NCBI GenBank assembly: GCA_002431345.1
Contig: DJEN01000095.1
Span: 4,257-68,256 of the forward strand
DNA length: 64,000 nucleotides
Origin: Megasphaera sp. UBA5897
GTDB taxonomy: Bacteria > Bacillota > Negativicutes > Veillonellales > Megasphaeraceae
Direction of reading: 5' to 3'
Made by a program: the position numbers and the translations under genes. This document shows positions 43,699 through 52,028 of the stretch, in pieces. Every line of letters begins with the position of its first letter. The stretch's first letter is position 1. The notes beneath the pieces are model-generated. The model searched no databases. It had not been told where the DNA came from and saw only the letters and a program-made list of their open reading frames with translations.

Positions 43699-44061
43699 AT
43701 GACAAAAGAAACATTGGATTTTGTAACAGCTAAAACAAAAGAATTGATGGCAGCTCCAAGCTGCAGCAAAGAAGCAAAAGATGCAGCACAAGCTTGGCTG
43801 CATGCTGTAGGTACAGCTGGCGAAGCAGCAGAAACGAAGAAATATGTTGCTGAATTAGAAGCAGATATTACGACCATTGACGGTTTGATTGCATTTGCTG
43901 GCTCTGAAGCAGGAAAAAGTGTATTTGGTGCCGATGCTGCGCCGAAAGTCGTTGAACAGGCCAAAGAAGCGAAAGCAAATGGCGCGGCATATTGTTTTTG
44001 CCCGGCTTGCAAAGCAGCAGAAGCTATTCTTAGCAAGAAAGCCGAATTGCTGAACGCATAA
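43699..44061 (+). CDS. Small acidic helical protein with C-terminal CxCPxC motif
   Basis: A 120-residue soluble protein, rich in Ala, Glu and Lys and mainly helical. Near the C-terminus, YCFCPACKAAEAIL gives a compact cysteine group that could bind metal or act in thiol chemistry. Similar small anaerobe proteins are sometimes labelled heat shock protein-like in databases without clear basis. The start at 43699 fits GGAGG eight bases upstream. It is divergent from an HxlR regulator, so redox or electrophile control is plausible. Function unknown. Confidence 0.72.
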   Translation: MTKETLDFVTAKTKELMAAPSCSKEAKDAAQAWLHAVGTAGEAAETKKYVAELEADITTIDGLIAFAGSEAGKSVFGADAAPKVVEQAKEAKANGAAYCFCPACKAAEAILSKKAELLNA

Positions 44062-44094
44062 ACAGCACTACATTTTTTATTGCATACATACAGC

Positions 44095-44134
44095 AAGCCA
44101 GAGCAGTGTAAAAACTGTTCTGGCTTGTTTTTTT
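44095..44134. terminator. Terminator between convergent genes
   Basis: AAGCCAGA.CAGT pairs with ACTGTTCTGGCTT, followed by about eight T residues on the plus strand. Confidence 0.85.
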
Positions 44135-44144
44135 TGTTTACAGA

Positions 44145-44765
44145 TTATATCGCTGTGGGATGAGCGGTTGTCATGATTTTTGCGCCGCCGGCTGTCGTTT
44201 TAGTCGGCATGTCTGTCAAAGAGCCGTACAGGCCTTCAATGTCCGTAGGAATCCGTTTGTACGGCAGTTTTTCCATGATTTGATCCATAGCTTTTGAAAG
44301 AATATCATAGGGATTATTGAGAACAGACGCAGATTTACGGTCAAAACCGCGGGAACTGTAACTATGGAAGGTTCCTTTCTGGCTGTCATAGGCGTAAACC
44401 GTAAAGTAATAGGCATATTCGGTTATGAGTTCGTCATCGTAATGGAAAAAGAGTGTATACTGCCGCCACTGCCAGGTACGGACGACAGGAACCAAGACGA
44501 CGTCAGCATGATAGGTGTTTGCCAATGTACGCAGTGTATCTTCTGTAACGTCCTGCGGAGACAAACAGTCTTCTGTCTGCAGACGGTTCCAATAGGGGAT
44601 GCGGAAAGGCTGCATCAGACGATGGGTCATATAATTGGCGGCCTCGTTCTGCTGCGTCGTATTGACAATAAGCACAGAACGCATGTGGTCGAACTGAGGT
44701 TCTTCGGCAAAAGCTGTTATGCTCATCATAACGAACAGGATAACAAGCAGGATACTCTTTTTCAT
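44145..44765 (-). CDS. Secreted protein of unknown function
   Basis: A 206-residue protein with a clear signal peptide (MKKSILLVILFVMMSITAFA, cleavage before EEPQF) and a beta-rich mature part with many aromatic residues (VPVVRTWQWRQYTLFFHYDD). The N-terminal mature segment (SVLIVNTTQQNEAANYM) resembles periplasmic proteins that model a TolB-N or lipoprotein-like alpha/beta fold, but I recognise no family. It starts about 15 bases after the radical SAM gene and is likely co-transcribed with it. Confidence 0.72.
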   Translation of the reverse strand: MKKSILLVILFVMMSITAFAEEPQFDHMRSVLIVNTTQQNEAANYMTHRLMQPFRIPYWNRLQTEDCLSPQDVTEDTLRTLANTYHADVVLVPVVRTWQWRQYTLFFHYDDELITEYAYYFTVYAYDSQKGTFHSYSSRGFDRKSASVLNNPYDILSKAMDQIMEKLPYKRIPTDIEGLYGSLTDMPTKTTAGGAKIMTTAHPTAI

Positions 44766-44780
44766 AGCGGTTCCCTCCGA

Positions 44781-45668
44781 TTAGAAATTTCCGTTATCGT
44801 TTAGCAAAGGCCGCGTATTATCGGCTCTGGGAATATATTGTTCCAAATTTGCCAGCATAGCTTCTTTGTCCATTGGCAGCGTACCGCCGACAGGAAGCAG
44901 GTTGGAAACATGATTGCTGCGGAAAATACAAGGACGGCTCATTTCTGTATGACGAAGAATCGTGTCTAATTCTTCCAAGAAACCACGGGCAGTCAGCGGC
45001 GTGAATTTGCCAAAAACCACGTCCTGATATAATGGCGCATCGCCGGGAATAATTAAAGACAACGCGCTGAGCATCGTCGGGTTGATGGCAGAAACCACTT
45101 CAGCTGTATGCAAGGCATGTTCTCTTGTCCGTTCTTGCCCGCCGAGTCCCAGCAAAATCATGGCAGATAATTTCATGCCGGCGGCTAACGCTTTTTTGCC
45201 GGCTTGAATAGTCAGAGCGGCTGTCGTACCTTTTTTGACATGACGCAGTACTTCGTCGTCACCGCTTTCAATACCCATGTACAGGATGCCGAGACCGGCT
45301 TCGTGAAGACGTTTTAAATCTTCCGGTGATTTTCTGTTTAAATCAGCCGGTGTGGCATAGGCTCCGATGCGGGTAATATGAGGAAACGTGCTGTAGCATT
45401 TGTGAAGAATATGAATTAAATCATCTGTTGGCAGCACGAGGGCATCGCCGTCGGCTAAGAAAATCCGGCGGATAAAGGGATATGCCGCGGCTCCTCGTTC
45501 AATAATTCCGTCGATTTCCTCTAAAGAACGTACACGGTATTTAGATGCCTTGTACATGGTGCAAAATGTGCACATATTATGAGAACAGCCAATCGTTACG
45601 CGCAAAATAAAACTGCGCGCTTCGCTGGGTGGTCTGAATACTAAACCTTCTGCATTATCAATTAACAT
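44781..45668 (-). CDS. Radical SAM protein with Cx4Cx2C cluster motif
   Basis: A 295-residue radical SAM enzyme. The cluster motif is GCSHNMCTFCTMYK, that is C-x4-C-x2-C rather than the usual C-x3-C-x2-C, a spacing seen in a subgroup of clostridial radical SAM proteins. RIFLADGDALVLP and GIESGDDEVLRHVKKG are typical Elp3/MiaB-like segments of the barrel. No B12 or TRAM domain is visible. The reaction is unknown. The start at 45668 is set by AAAGGAG. Confidence 0.85.
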   Translation of the reverse strand: MLIDNAEGLVFRPPSEARSFILRVTIGCSHNMCTFCTMYKASKYRVRSLEEIDGIIERGAAAYPFIRRIFLADGDALVLPTDDLIHILHKCYSTFPHITRIGAYATPADLNRKSPEDLKRLHEAGLGILYMGIESGDDEVLRHVKKGTTAALTIQAGKKALAAGMKLSAMILLGLGGQERTREHALHTAEVVSAINPTMLSALSLIIPGDAPLYQDVVFGKFTPLTARGFLEELDTILRHTEMSRPCIFRSNHVSNLLPVGGTLPMDKEAMLANLEQYIPRADNTRPLLNDNGNF

Positions 45669-45833
45669 GAAAATTCTCCTTTCTTTTTCTTTATTATACA
45701 CAGTTTGGCAGGAATAGGTAAATACTTTTAGATAGAAAAAATTTGCATACCAACTAATACGTTTTACCTCTTAAAAATATTAAGTTAAATGTTTAACTAA
45801 AAAGAGAAATACGAATAAAATGTTAAAAAATTA

Positions 45834-45862
45834 TTGACTTATTTGAAAAATGCCGCTATAAT
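45834..45862 (+). promoter_or_regulatory. Promoter of the second T-box leader
   Basis: TTGACT at 45834-45839 and perfect TATAAT at 45857-45862 with 17-base spacing. Confidence 0.8.
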
Positions 45863-45869
45863 AAAGCTC

Positions 45870-46160
45870 AACAAATACAAAACAGTGTTGATTGGGAGTA
45901 GTAATATCGCAGCCGAACGTACAGAGACCTGCTGGCAGCTGAGAAGCAGGACGGAAACTCGATATGAAGTCGCCCAGGAGCAGCTGTCCGAAAACGGGAT
46001 GCCGTGAGTAGATACAGCCGGCAGGCAGCCGTTATCTTGCCAGGCGTTGCATGGAATATCCGGAGATGCTTACAAAGTGGTCATGTGACATGGCAAAAAG
46101 AGTGGTACCGCAGAGTAATATACTTTGTCTCTTAGTGAAAGAGGCGGAGTATTTTTTTTT
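45870..46160 (+). ncRNA. T-box leader with Val (GUC) specifier ahead of a BASS transporter
   Basis: The T-box sequence AGAGTGGTACCGC is at about 46100-46112. A terminator pairs ACTTTGTCTCTT with AGAGGCGGAGT (46122-46151) before ten T residues. In Stem I, AGTA then ATATCG on the 5' side pairs with CGATAT near 45960-45965 on the 3' side, then GAA and GTC at 45969-45971 as specifier, followed by GCCC pairing with the 5' GGG. This predicts induction by uncharged tRNA-Val. Confidence 0.88.
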
Positions 46161-46237
46161 TCGGCCAATCAAAACCGTTTAGTTATTTGTGATTCAATAA
46201 TTTTATTACATATTGTTGTGAAAGGGACGAGGCTTTT

Positions 46238-47236
46238 ATGATGGATCTGATTGGAAAGTTAAGCGGTTTTGTTGGTAGAAATCTGACATACATCGTATTT
46301 TTGGTTGTTATTTGGGCCTATTTTATGCCCAATGCCTTCTTGTGGGCTGTACCGCATACGGTATTGCTGTTGGGCGTTATCATGTTTGGCATGGGAATGA
46401 CACTGCATGCCAAAGATTTTAAATTGATTGTACAACGCCCGAAAGAAGTCATGATTGGCTGTGTAGCGCATTATACGATTATGCCTTTGTTGGCATATGC
46501 CTTGGTTATTGCCTTTGAAATGCCGCCGGAACTGGCAGTCGGCATGGTATTATTAGGTTCTTGCCCGAGCGGCACGGCATCCAACGTCATGGGATTTTTG
46601 GCAAAAGCCGATGTACCTCTGTCCGTTTCGATTACGACGTGCTCTACCTTGTTGGCGCCGATCATGATGCCGTTCATCGTTTGGGCGCTGGCCGGACAGT
46701 GGGTTGAAGTTTCTTTTATGGCCATGGCCATGACAGTTATGAAAGTTATTTTGATTCCGTTGGTATTGGGACTTATCGTTCATCGTATGATGGGAGAAAA
46801 ACACGTTGCTTCCTTGTCTAAAGTATTGGTTTTGATTTCTGCTTTTGGCGTTTTAGTTATTGTTGGCGGTGTTATTGCCATTAACGGCCCGAAGATTTTG
46901 GAATTAGGCGCGTTTATTGTTATCATGGTTTTGCTGCACAACCTCGGCGGTTTCCTCATTGGCTATTTCGTTACAGGCAAACTTGGCTTGGGCAAGAAAC
47001 AGCAGCATTCTGTTACCTTGGAAGTTGGCATGCAGAATGATGCCTTGGCTATTTCCTTGGTATCTGTATTCTTTACGCCGGCTGTAGCGATTCCGGCTGC
47101 TGTAGGCGCTGCTATTCATCAGATTACAGGTTCCATTTTGGCAGGAATTTTTTCCCGTCATATGGATAAGATTGAACAGCGGGAACAAGAAAAACAGCAG
47201 TCGTTGGCAGAAGCAGCTGTTCCGACACAACATTAA
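46238..47236 (+). CDS. BASS-family transporter under valine T-box control
   Basis: A 332-residue membrane protein with about ten hydrophobic segments, homologous in layout to the carrier at 42079. Signatures are LGSCPSGTASNVMGFLAKAD (keys SCPSGTASN) and EVGMQNDALAISL. Because its leader senses valine-tRNA charging, the substrate is likely a precursor useful for valine synthesis, such as 2-oxoisovalerate, or a related 2-oxo acid like ketopantoate. Transport direction and substrate are inferred. A second ATG at 46241 is an equally good start. Confidence 0.85.
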   Translation: MMDLIGKLSGFVGRNLTYIVFLVVIWAYFMPNAFLWAVPHTVLLLGVIMFGMGMTLHAKDFKLIVQRPKEVMIGCVAHYTIMPLLAYALVIAFEMPPELAVGMVLLGSCPSGTASNVMGFLAKADVPLSVSITTCSTLLAPIMMPFIVWALAGQWVEVSFMAMAMTVMKVILIPLVLGLIVHRMMGEKHVASLSKVLVLISAFGVLVIVGGVIAINGPKILELGAFIVIMVLLHNLGGFLIGYFVTGKLGLGKKQQHSVTLEVGMQNDALAISLVSVFFTPAVAIPAAVGAAIHQITGSILAGIFSRHMDKIEQREQEKQQSLAEAAVPTQH

Positions 47237-47286
47237 TAACGGGTACACACAGTTTGCAGATAGGCTGTATTCATACTGTAATACCG

Positions 47287-47322
47287 AAGAACTGTCGTCT
47301 TTATGGCGGCAGTTCTTTTTTG
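47287..47322 (+). terminator. Terminator of the Val-T-box BASS gene
   Basis: AAGAACTGTCG pairs with CGGCAGTTCTT and a T run follows. Confidence 0.85.
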
Positions 47323-47430
47323 TGCTGTTTGCAGGAATGAGGCAAAACGTCAACAGCAGCCATATGCTATGCGGCTAAGAGCAAATATGAAGGATTCTAT
47401 GGTTATGGTATCTATATATATGTATATAAC

Positions 47431-47467
47431 AAAACGAAGGCGGTCATATCACAACCGCCTTCGTTTT
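47431..47467. terminator. Terminator of the amt-glnK operon, bidirectional form
   Basis: AAAACGAAGGCGGT pairs perfectly with ACCGCCTTCGTTTT around a CATATCACA loop. Confidence 0.85.
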
Positions 47468-47523
47468 GCTGCAGACTGTATACGCCCCCGCATATACAGC
47501 ACGCATCCCCCGATAGTAATAAC

Positions 47524-47886
47524 TTATTTTTCGTCCATAATCGCTTCCGGCCCTCTGTCGCCGGTACGAATACGAACGGCATCCCTGAGTTCGTATACGA
47601 ATATTTTGCCGTCCCCTGGTTTACCTGTTTTGCAGACCCGCTGTGCTACTTCAATGACTTTTTCTACGGGTACTTCACAAATCACCGTTTCTACTTTAAT
47701 CCCCGGAAGCAGATTGATGTTGTATTTTTGACCCCGATAGACTTCAACGTATCCTTTTTGCAGACCGCAGCCAAAGACTTGGCTGACTGTCATCCCCAAG
47801 ACGCCGATTTCATTGAGCGAATCTTTTAATTCTTCCAGTTTGCTCGGCCGTGTAATAATTTCAACTTTTGTGATTTTACGCTGCAC
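47524..47886 (-). CDS. glnK: P-II nitrogen regulatory protein
   Basis: A 120-residue P-II protein. The T-loop contains YRGQKYNINLLPG, with Y55 matching the modified tyrosine of classical GlnB/GlnK. TGKPGDGKIFVYEL is the B-loop and RTGDRGPEAI the C-loop. It senses ATP/ADP and 2-oxoglutarate and is expected to plug the ammonium channel. It follows the amt gene by about 20 bases; this order (amt-glnK) is a standard pairing. Confidence 0.94.
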   Translation of the reverse strand: MQRKITKVEIITRPSKLEELKDSLNEIGVLGMTVSQVFGCGLQKGYVEVYRGQKYNINLLPGIKVETVICEVPVEKVIEVAQRVCKTGKPGDGKIFVYELRDAVRIRTGDRGPEAIMDEK

Positions 47887-47906
47887 AGCTCAGCACCTCC
47901 TGTCGT

Positions 47907-49307
47907 TTATAAGGTATGTGTTTTTATGCCAATATCTTCAATGGTAGAAGCTTGGCTCAACGTAGAATGTAACGATGAATCAAACGGACTGCCGGCAGAC
48001 ATCAATGCATGATTGTAAGCCCGTTCGCCATGTTCCGTGATGTCCAAGCCTGTAATTTCTTCGGTCTTGTTTGCACGCATATGAGTAAAGGCGTTGACAA
48101 TTTTATATAAAATAATAGTACCGACAATCGCAAAAGCATACGCAACGAAAGTAGAAATAATTTGAGCAAATAACAAGTGGGTTTCCCCATAAAATAAGCC
48201 GTTGGCGCCATCCGGATTGATTTCCGTAGTAGCCCAAAGACCGGTGGCGATAGAGCCCCATGTACCGCCGAGACCGTGAATACCGAACGCATCAAGAGAA
48301 TCATCATACCCCAGTTTTGTTTTTAATGCTGCCACAGCGAAGTAGCAGAGCACACCGCCGATTGCCCCAATGATAATCGCCGGCATCGGTGCGACAAAGC
48401 CTGCTGCCGGTGTAATGGCAACTAAGCCTGCGATGCAGCCGGAAGCTGCGCCGAGAATGGTCGGTTTGCCGTTTAATATCCATTCGACGACGACCCAGGA
48501 AACGGCAGCAGCTGCAGCTGCCCCCTGTGTAGCAATGAATGCACTGGCAGCCAGACCGTTAGCCCCCAAGGCACTGCCGGCATTGAATCCGAACCAGCCG
48601 AACCACAGCAGTGCAGCACCCAATACAGTCATTGGCAGATTGTGCGGCATCATAGGAATTTTTCCCAAGCCGTGGCGCTTACCCAACAGAATGCACAATG
48701 TCAAACCGGAAACGCCGGAAAGAATATGGATGACAAGGCCGCCGGCAAAGTCCAAAGCCCCTAATTTGGCAAGAAAACCGCCGCCCCATACCCAGTGTGC
48801 CATGGGATTATAAATGAATACAGCCCATAATAGAATAAAAACAGCAAAGGCATGGAATTTGACTCGTTCTGCAAAAGCCCCTGTGATGAGAGCCGGTGTA
48901 ATAACGGCAAACATGCACTGGAAGGCAACGAAGGCTAATTCAGGAATCGTGCCGTTTTCCAATACGGACATGCCAATACCGGACAGCCCGACCTTGTCCA
49001 GCGAGCCGATAAAACCGCTGATATCTGTACCAAACGTCATTGCATAGCCAAGAATAATCCATTCAACAGAAATCATAGCAACAATAAAGAAGCTCTGCAT
49101 AATCGTCGTCAGTACATTTTTATCGCGAACCATGCCGCCGTAGAAAAAACCGAGCCCCGGCGTCATAATAAATACTAAAGCCGCACTAATCAGCACCCAA
49201 GCCGTATCCCCTGCATCAATGGTCCCTGGCTCTGCAGCAAAGACTGTTGGCGCGGCCATAAGCATGCATGGCACTGTTAGCCGCAATATATGCCATAATT
49301 TTTTCAT
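47907..49307 (-). CDS. amt: Ammonium transporter Amt
   Basis: A 466-residue channel with an N-terminal signal-like segment (ending TVFAAEP) and about eleven membrane segments. AmtB hallmarks include LGFFYGGMVRDKNVL, FGWFGFNAGSALGANG, and GFNAGSA-linked pore lining, plus the second pore region AFGIHGLGGTWGSIATG with its histidine. The start at 49307 is preferred because the GAGGGG site abuts the ATG at 49316. Preceded by a promoter and two tandem terminator hairpins, so expression is probably attenuated by an unknown signal. Confidence 0.93.
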   Translation of the reverse strand: MKKLWHILRLTVPCMLMAAPTVFAAEPGTIDAGDTAWVLISAALVFIMTPGLGFFYGGMVRDKNVLTTIMQSFFIVAMISVEWIILGYAMTFGTDISGFIGSLDKVGLSGIGMSVLENGTIPELAFVAFQCMFAVITPALITGAFAERVKFHAFAVFILLWAVFIYNPMAHWVWGGGFLAKLGALDFAGGLVIHILSGVSGLTLCILLGKRHGLGKIPMMPHNLPMTVLGAALLWFGWFGFNAGSALGANGLAASAFIATQGAAAAAAVSWVVVEWILNGKPTILGAASGCIAGLVAITPAAGFVAPMPAIIIGAIGGVLCYFAVAALKTKLGYDDSLDAFGIHGLGGTWGSIATGLWATTEINPDGANGLFYGETHLLFAQIISTFVAYAFAIVGTIILYKIVNAFTHMRANKTEEITGLDITEHGERAYNHALMSAGSPFDSSLHSTLSQASTIEDIGIKTHTL

Positions 49308-49331
49308 CGTCATCATCCCCTCGAAAAGAAT

Positions 49332-49381
49332 AAAAAAGTGTCTCAGAGATACATCCCCTCAAATGTATGCTCTTGAGACAC
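49332..49381 (-). terminator. Second tandem leader terminator of amt
   Basis: On the minus strand GTGTCTC, AGAG and ATACAT pair with ATGTAT, CTCT and GAGACAC around a loop containing GAGGGG, followed by six T residues. It ends about 25 bases before the amt start. The loop repeats the amt ribosome-site sequence. Confidence 0.75.
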
Positions 49382-49413
49382 CGTTGTCTTTTTGTGTATT
49401 CTGTTGTATCAAT

Positions 49414-49465
49414 AAAAAAACAGACAAGCCCTTACGCATCAGGTACCGTGATGCAGTAAGGGCTT
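49414..49465 (-). terminator. First tandem leader terminator of amt
   Basis: On the minus strand AAGCCCTTAC and GCATCA pair with TGATGC and GTAAGGGCTT around a short loop, followed after five bases by seven T residues. Confidence 0.75.
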
Positions 49466-49496
49466 CATTGCCGTATATATTCTATTGATGTAGTTA

Positions 49497-49525
49497 ATTA
49501 TAATGGCATCAATGGGAATTGTCAA
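49497..49525 (-). promoter_or_regulatory. Promoter of the amt-glnK operon
   Basis: On the minus strand TTGACA (49525-49520) and TATAAT (49502-49497) are separated by 17 bases. The leader of about 180 bases carries two terminator hairpins. Confidence 0.8.
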
Positions 49526-49622
49526 TTAATTTTTTCGAAAATTTTTCGATTTTTGTTATTTTATTAAATATATTTGTTAGATACTTGGAATGCAGTGGGA
49601 AATTCCCGGAGGGCTGCTTTGT

Positions 49623-50597
49623 TTAGACGAAGAGTATATGTCCCAGAAAAATATAGCAAGTTAGAGAAATCGCGCTTAGAGCTGTCGTGTTCATGACGAT
49701 TTGCGTAGCGTAGTCGGGATTGTTATCAAATTCGATGGCAAACAGGGCGGTATTTACAGCTGTCGGGATGGCACAGTAAATCAGGAAGACTGTTGCGCTG
49801 ACAGCCGTAAAAGTGCCGGGCAATACAGCATTGGCTATATAGATCATTGCAAGGCCTATCAAAGGAAGAACAAACAGTTTCAAACCGCTGACAATCCAGA
49901 CGTCCCGGTCGAGCCAGTGGATTTTGGTTTGAGAGAGCTGTGCGCCAATACTAAGCATTGCCAGCGGAAGCAGGGCGTTGTTTGCCATTTCCATAATCGG
50001 CCAGAAAAAGAAGTCTTTGGCATCCCAGCTTAAGTACCGGGCTAATAAGGCGAGAACCAGTACGTAGAGCATAGGCATGCGGAACATGACTTTTAACGTG
50101 TCACGGGCAGATAAACGGCCCCGGCCAGCCTGATACAAGCCCAATGTATTTAAGGCGATACTCTGGATAATAAAAATGATGACTTGCGCAACCAAAGCTT
50201 CTGTCAGATACGGTGTTTGGCCGTTGACGACAAACGGATCATGAGAGAAAACCAGAATAATAAGGGCGACACCGAGGTTGCCTGTGTTGTTGAACATTAA
50301 CGCGTTGCGGCACGACTGTACCATGCCTTCATCGTAATGCCGTATTTTACTGACGATGTTGGCCAGGCCGAAACAGATAATCATAAAGATAAAAATATTG
50401 GCAATCAGACTGAGACTTCCAGGCGGAAAGTCCGTGCTGTAGACTTTGGTGAAAATAAAACTGGGAATAACGAGATAAAACATAACTTTCGAAAGCGTTT
50501 TTACATCTATCCCAAATTTACGGTCCAAGCTGAACCCGATGAGTACCAAGACAAAAATCGGAAGCATGGTATGCTCAATAATAAACCAGAAAACCAT
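49623..50597 (-). CDS. AEC-family (auxin efflux carrier type) transporter
   Basis: A 324-residue membrane protein with about ten hydrophobic segments in the two-halves AEC arrangement. The N-terminal half has LPIFVLVLIGFSLDRKFG, and CRNALMFNNTGNLGVALI marks the conserved Asn-rich NTGN loop. Bacterial members such as MleP carry malate or other organic acids; the substrate here is unknown. The start at 50597 follows AGAGAGG. It lies about 140 bases downstream of the M20 peptidase gene with a terminator between. Confidence 0.82.
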   Translation of the reverse strand: MVFWFIIEHTMLPIFVLVLIGFSLDRKFGIDVKTLSKVMFYLVIPSFIFTKVYSTDFPPGSLSLIANIFIFMIICFGLANIVSKIRHYDEGMVQSCRNALMFNNTGNLGVALIILVFSHDPFVVNGQTPYLTEALVAQVIIFIIQSIALNTLGLYQAGRGRLSARDTLKVMFRMPMLYVLVLALLARYLSWDAKDFFFWPIMEMANNALLPLAMLSIGAQLSQTKIHWLDRDVWIVSGLKLFVLPLIGLAMIYIANAVLPGTFTAVSATVFLIYCAIPTAVNTALFAIEFDNNPDYATQIVMNTTALSAISLTCYIFLGHILFV

Positions 50598-50660
50598 GAT
50601 AAAACCTCTCTTTGCAAAAAAAATAAAGAAACACATGTCTGTTATTATATACTTCGTACA

Positions 50661-50701
50661 AAAAGAAAAGCAAGAGAAATCCTAAAAAGGAATTCTCCTG
50701 C
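50661..50701 (-). terminator. Terminator of the M20 peptidase gene
   Basis: On the minus strand GCAGGAGAATTCC pairs with GGATTTCTCTTGC (one or two mismatches) and TTTTCTTTTT follows. Confidence 0.7.
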
Positions 50702-50735
50702 TCAAAAATCAGGTATTTAATGAAACCAATGGAAA

Positions 50736-51929
50736 CTAGGAACAGCTGTTGAAATAATAGACAACTTTTAACATCGTTTCACACATGTATTTCAGGGCGT
50801 TGCTGTCCCAATGAAAATCCGGGGAATGCCCGATAACAGGGGCATCGCTGTAGACACCGACATAATAGAACGTGCTGGGAACTGATGCGCTGAAATAGGC
50901 AAAGTCTTCTGAACCAGAGCCGCGCTGCATGGATACGACATCGACCAAATCGGCACACTGTGTTTTTAGAATGGTTTCTACGCGGCGTGTCGTTTCTTGG
51001 TTGTTGATGCAGACAGGCGAAAAAGGTACGATATGCAGATCATATGAGCCGCCGTAGGTATCTGTCACTGCGGCCAAAATATGGCGGATGCGTTCCAAAA
51101 TGGCTTTCCGTTTTTTTTCATCATACGTGCGCAGCGTACCTTTCAGTTCCGCTGTGTCGGGAATGACGTTAGGATTGTGCCCGGCTTGAAACTGGCCAAA
51201 GGTCAGCACGACGCCGTCACCGTCGGCACGACAGTTGTAGACATAGTTTTGTATCTGTTGAATGACGTCTACCCCCATTTGAATTGGGCTGACGCAAAGA
51301 GACGGCTGTGAGCCATGACCGCCTTTGCCGTGCAGCGTAATCGTGAAATCATCGCAGGAGGCAGAGATTTCACCGCTGCGGATGCCGACATAGCCTTTGG
51401 GCAGGCTGCCGGCTACATGCAGACCCAATGCGTAATCGACGGGAGGTGTATTTAAGATGCCGGCTTCAATCATGCGGGCTGCACCGCCGTTCCCTTCTTC
51501 AGCCGGCTGAAATGCCAGCCGGATAGTACCCTGCAGGCAGTCCTTATGCTTGTTTAAAATTTTAGCAACGCCTAATAAATTAGCGGCATGCCCGTCATGA
51601 CCGCAGGCATGCATGACGCCGTTTACCAGTGAGGAATAGGGGCAGTCATATTTTTCTGTCAGCGGCAGCGCGTCGATGTCGGCACGCAGTAAGATAACCG
51701 GACCGGGCAGGGCGCCGCGGATAAGGCCGGTAACGCCGGTGCCGGCAATGATTTTGACATCTTCAATGCCCATGAGTGAAAGTTCTTGGAAAATCGTTTT
51801 GCAAGTATCGAATTCTTTTTCGCTCAATTCAGGATGGGCATGAAAATACTCACGCATTTCCATCATATAAGGCAGTGCTTTGCGCACGGCTTCATGAATG
51901 TTGAATGTTGGTTTGAATTGTTGTGTCAT
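50736..51929 (-). CDS. M20 family amidohydrolase (hippurate hydrolase/aminoacylase type)
   Basis: A 397-residue metallopeptidase-like hydrolase. The metal centre motifs are MHACGHDGHAANLLG near residue 105 and FQPAEEGNGGA near 142; the lid domain begins near GKGGHGSQP. The set is typical of enzymes that remove acyl groups from N-acyl amino acids or cleave indole-acetyl/hippurate-like amides. No signal peptide, so cytosolic. The precise substrate is not deducible. Confidence 0.85.
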   Translation of the reverse strand: MTQQFKPTFNIHEAVRKALPYMMEMREYFHAHPELSEKEFDTCKTIFQELSLMGIEDVKIIAGTGVTGLIRGALPGPVILLRADIDALPLTEKYDCPYSSLVNGVMHACGHDGHAANLLGVAKILNKHKDCLQGTIRLAFQPAEEGNGGAARMIEAGILNTPPVDYALGLHVAGSLPKGYVGIRSGEISASCDDFTITLHGKGGHGSQPSLCVSPIQMGVDVIQQIQNYVYNCRADGDGVVLTFGQFQAGHNPNVIPDTAELKGTLRTYDEKKRKAILERIRHILAAVTDTYGGSYDLHIVPFSPVCINNQETTRRVETILKTQCADLVDVVSMQRGSGSEDFAYFSASVPSTFYYVGVYSDAPVIGHSPDFHWDSNALKYMCETMLKVVYYFNSCS

Positions 51930-52028
51930 TTGCCTTATGCCTCCTTTTTGAGCATACTAGTTGTAAAACCTTTGTTATATTTATTTCTATAATATACACA
52001 AAAAGTCCTGCCGTCAAAGGGGAATTTT

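Noticed and set aside
49332..49525. ANTAR dual-hexaloop or glutamine riboswitch in the amt leader
   Set aside because: The hairpin loops are seven and eight bases and lack the A..G hexaloop pattern, and no glnA-type core is visible.
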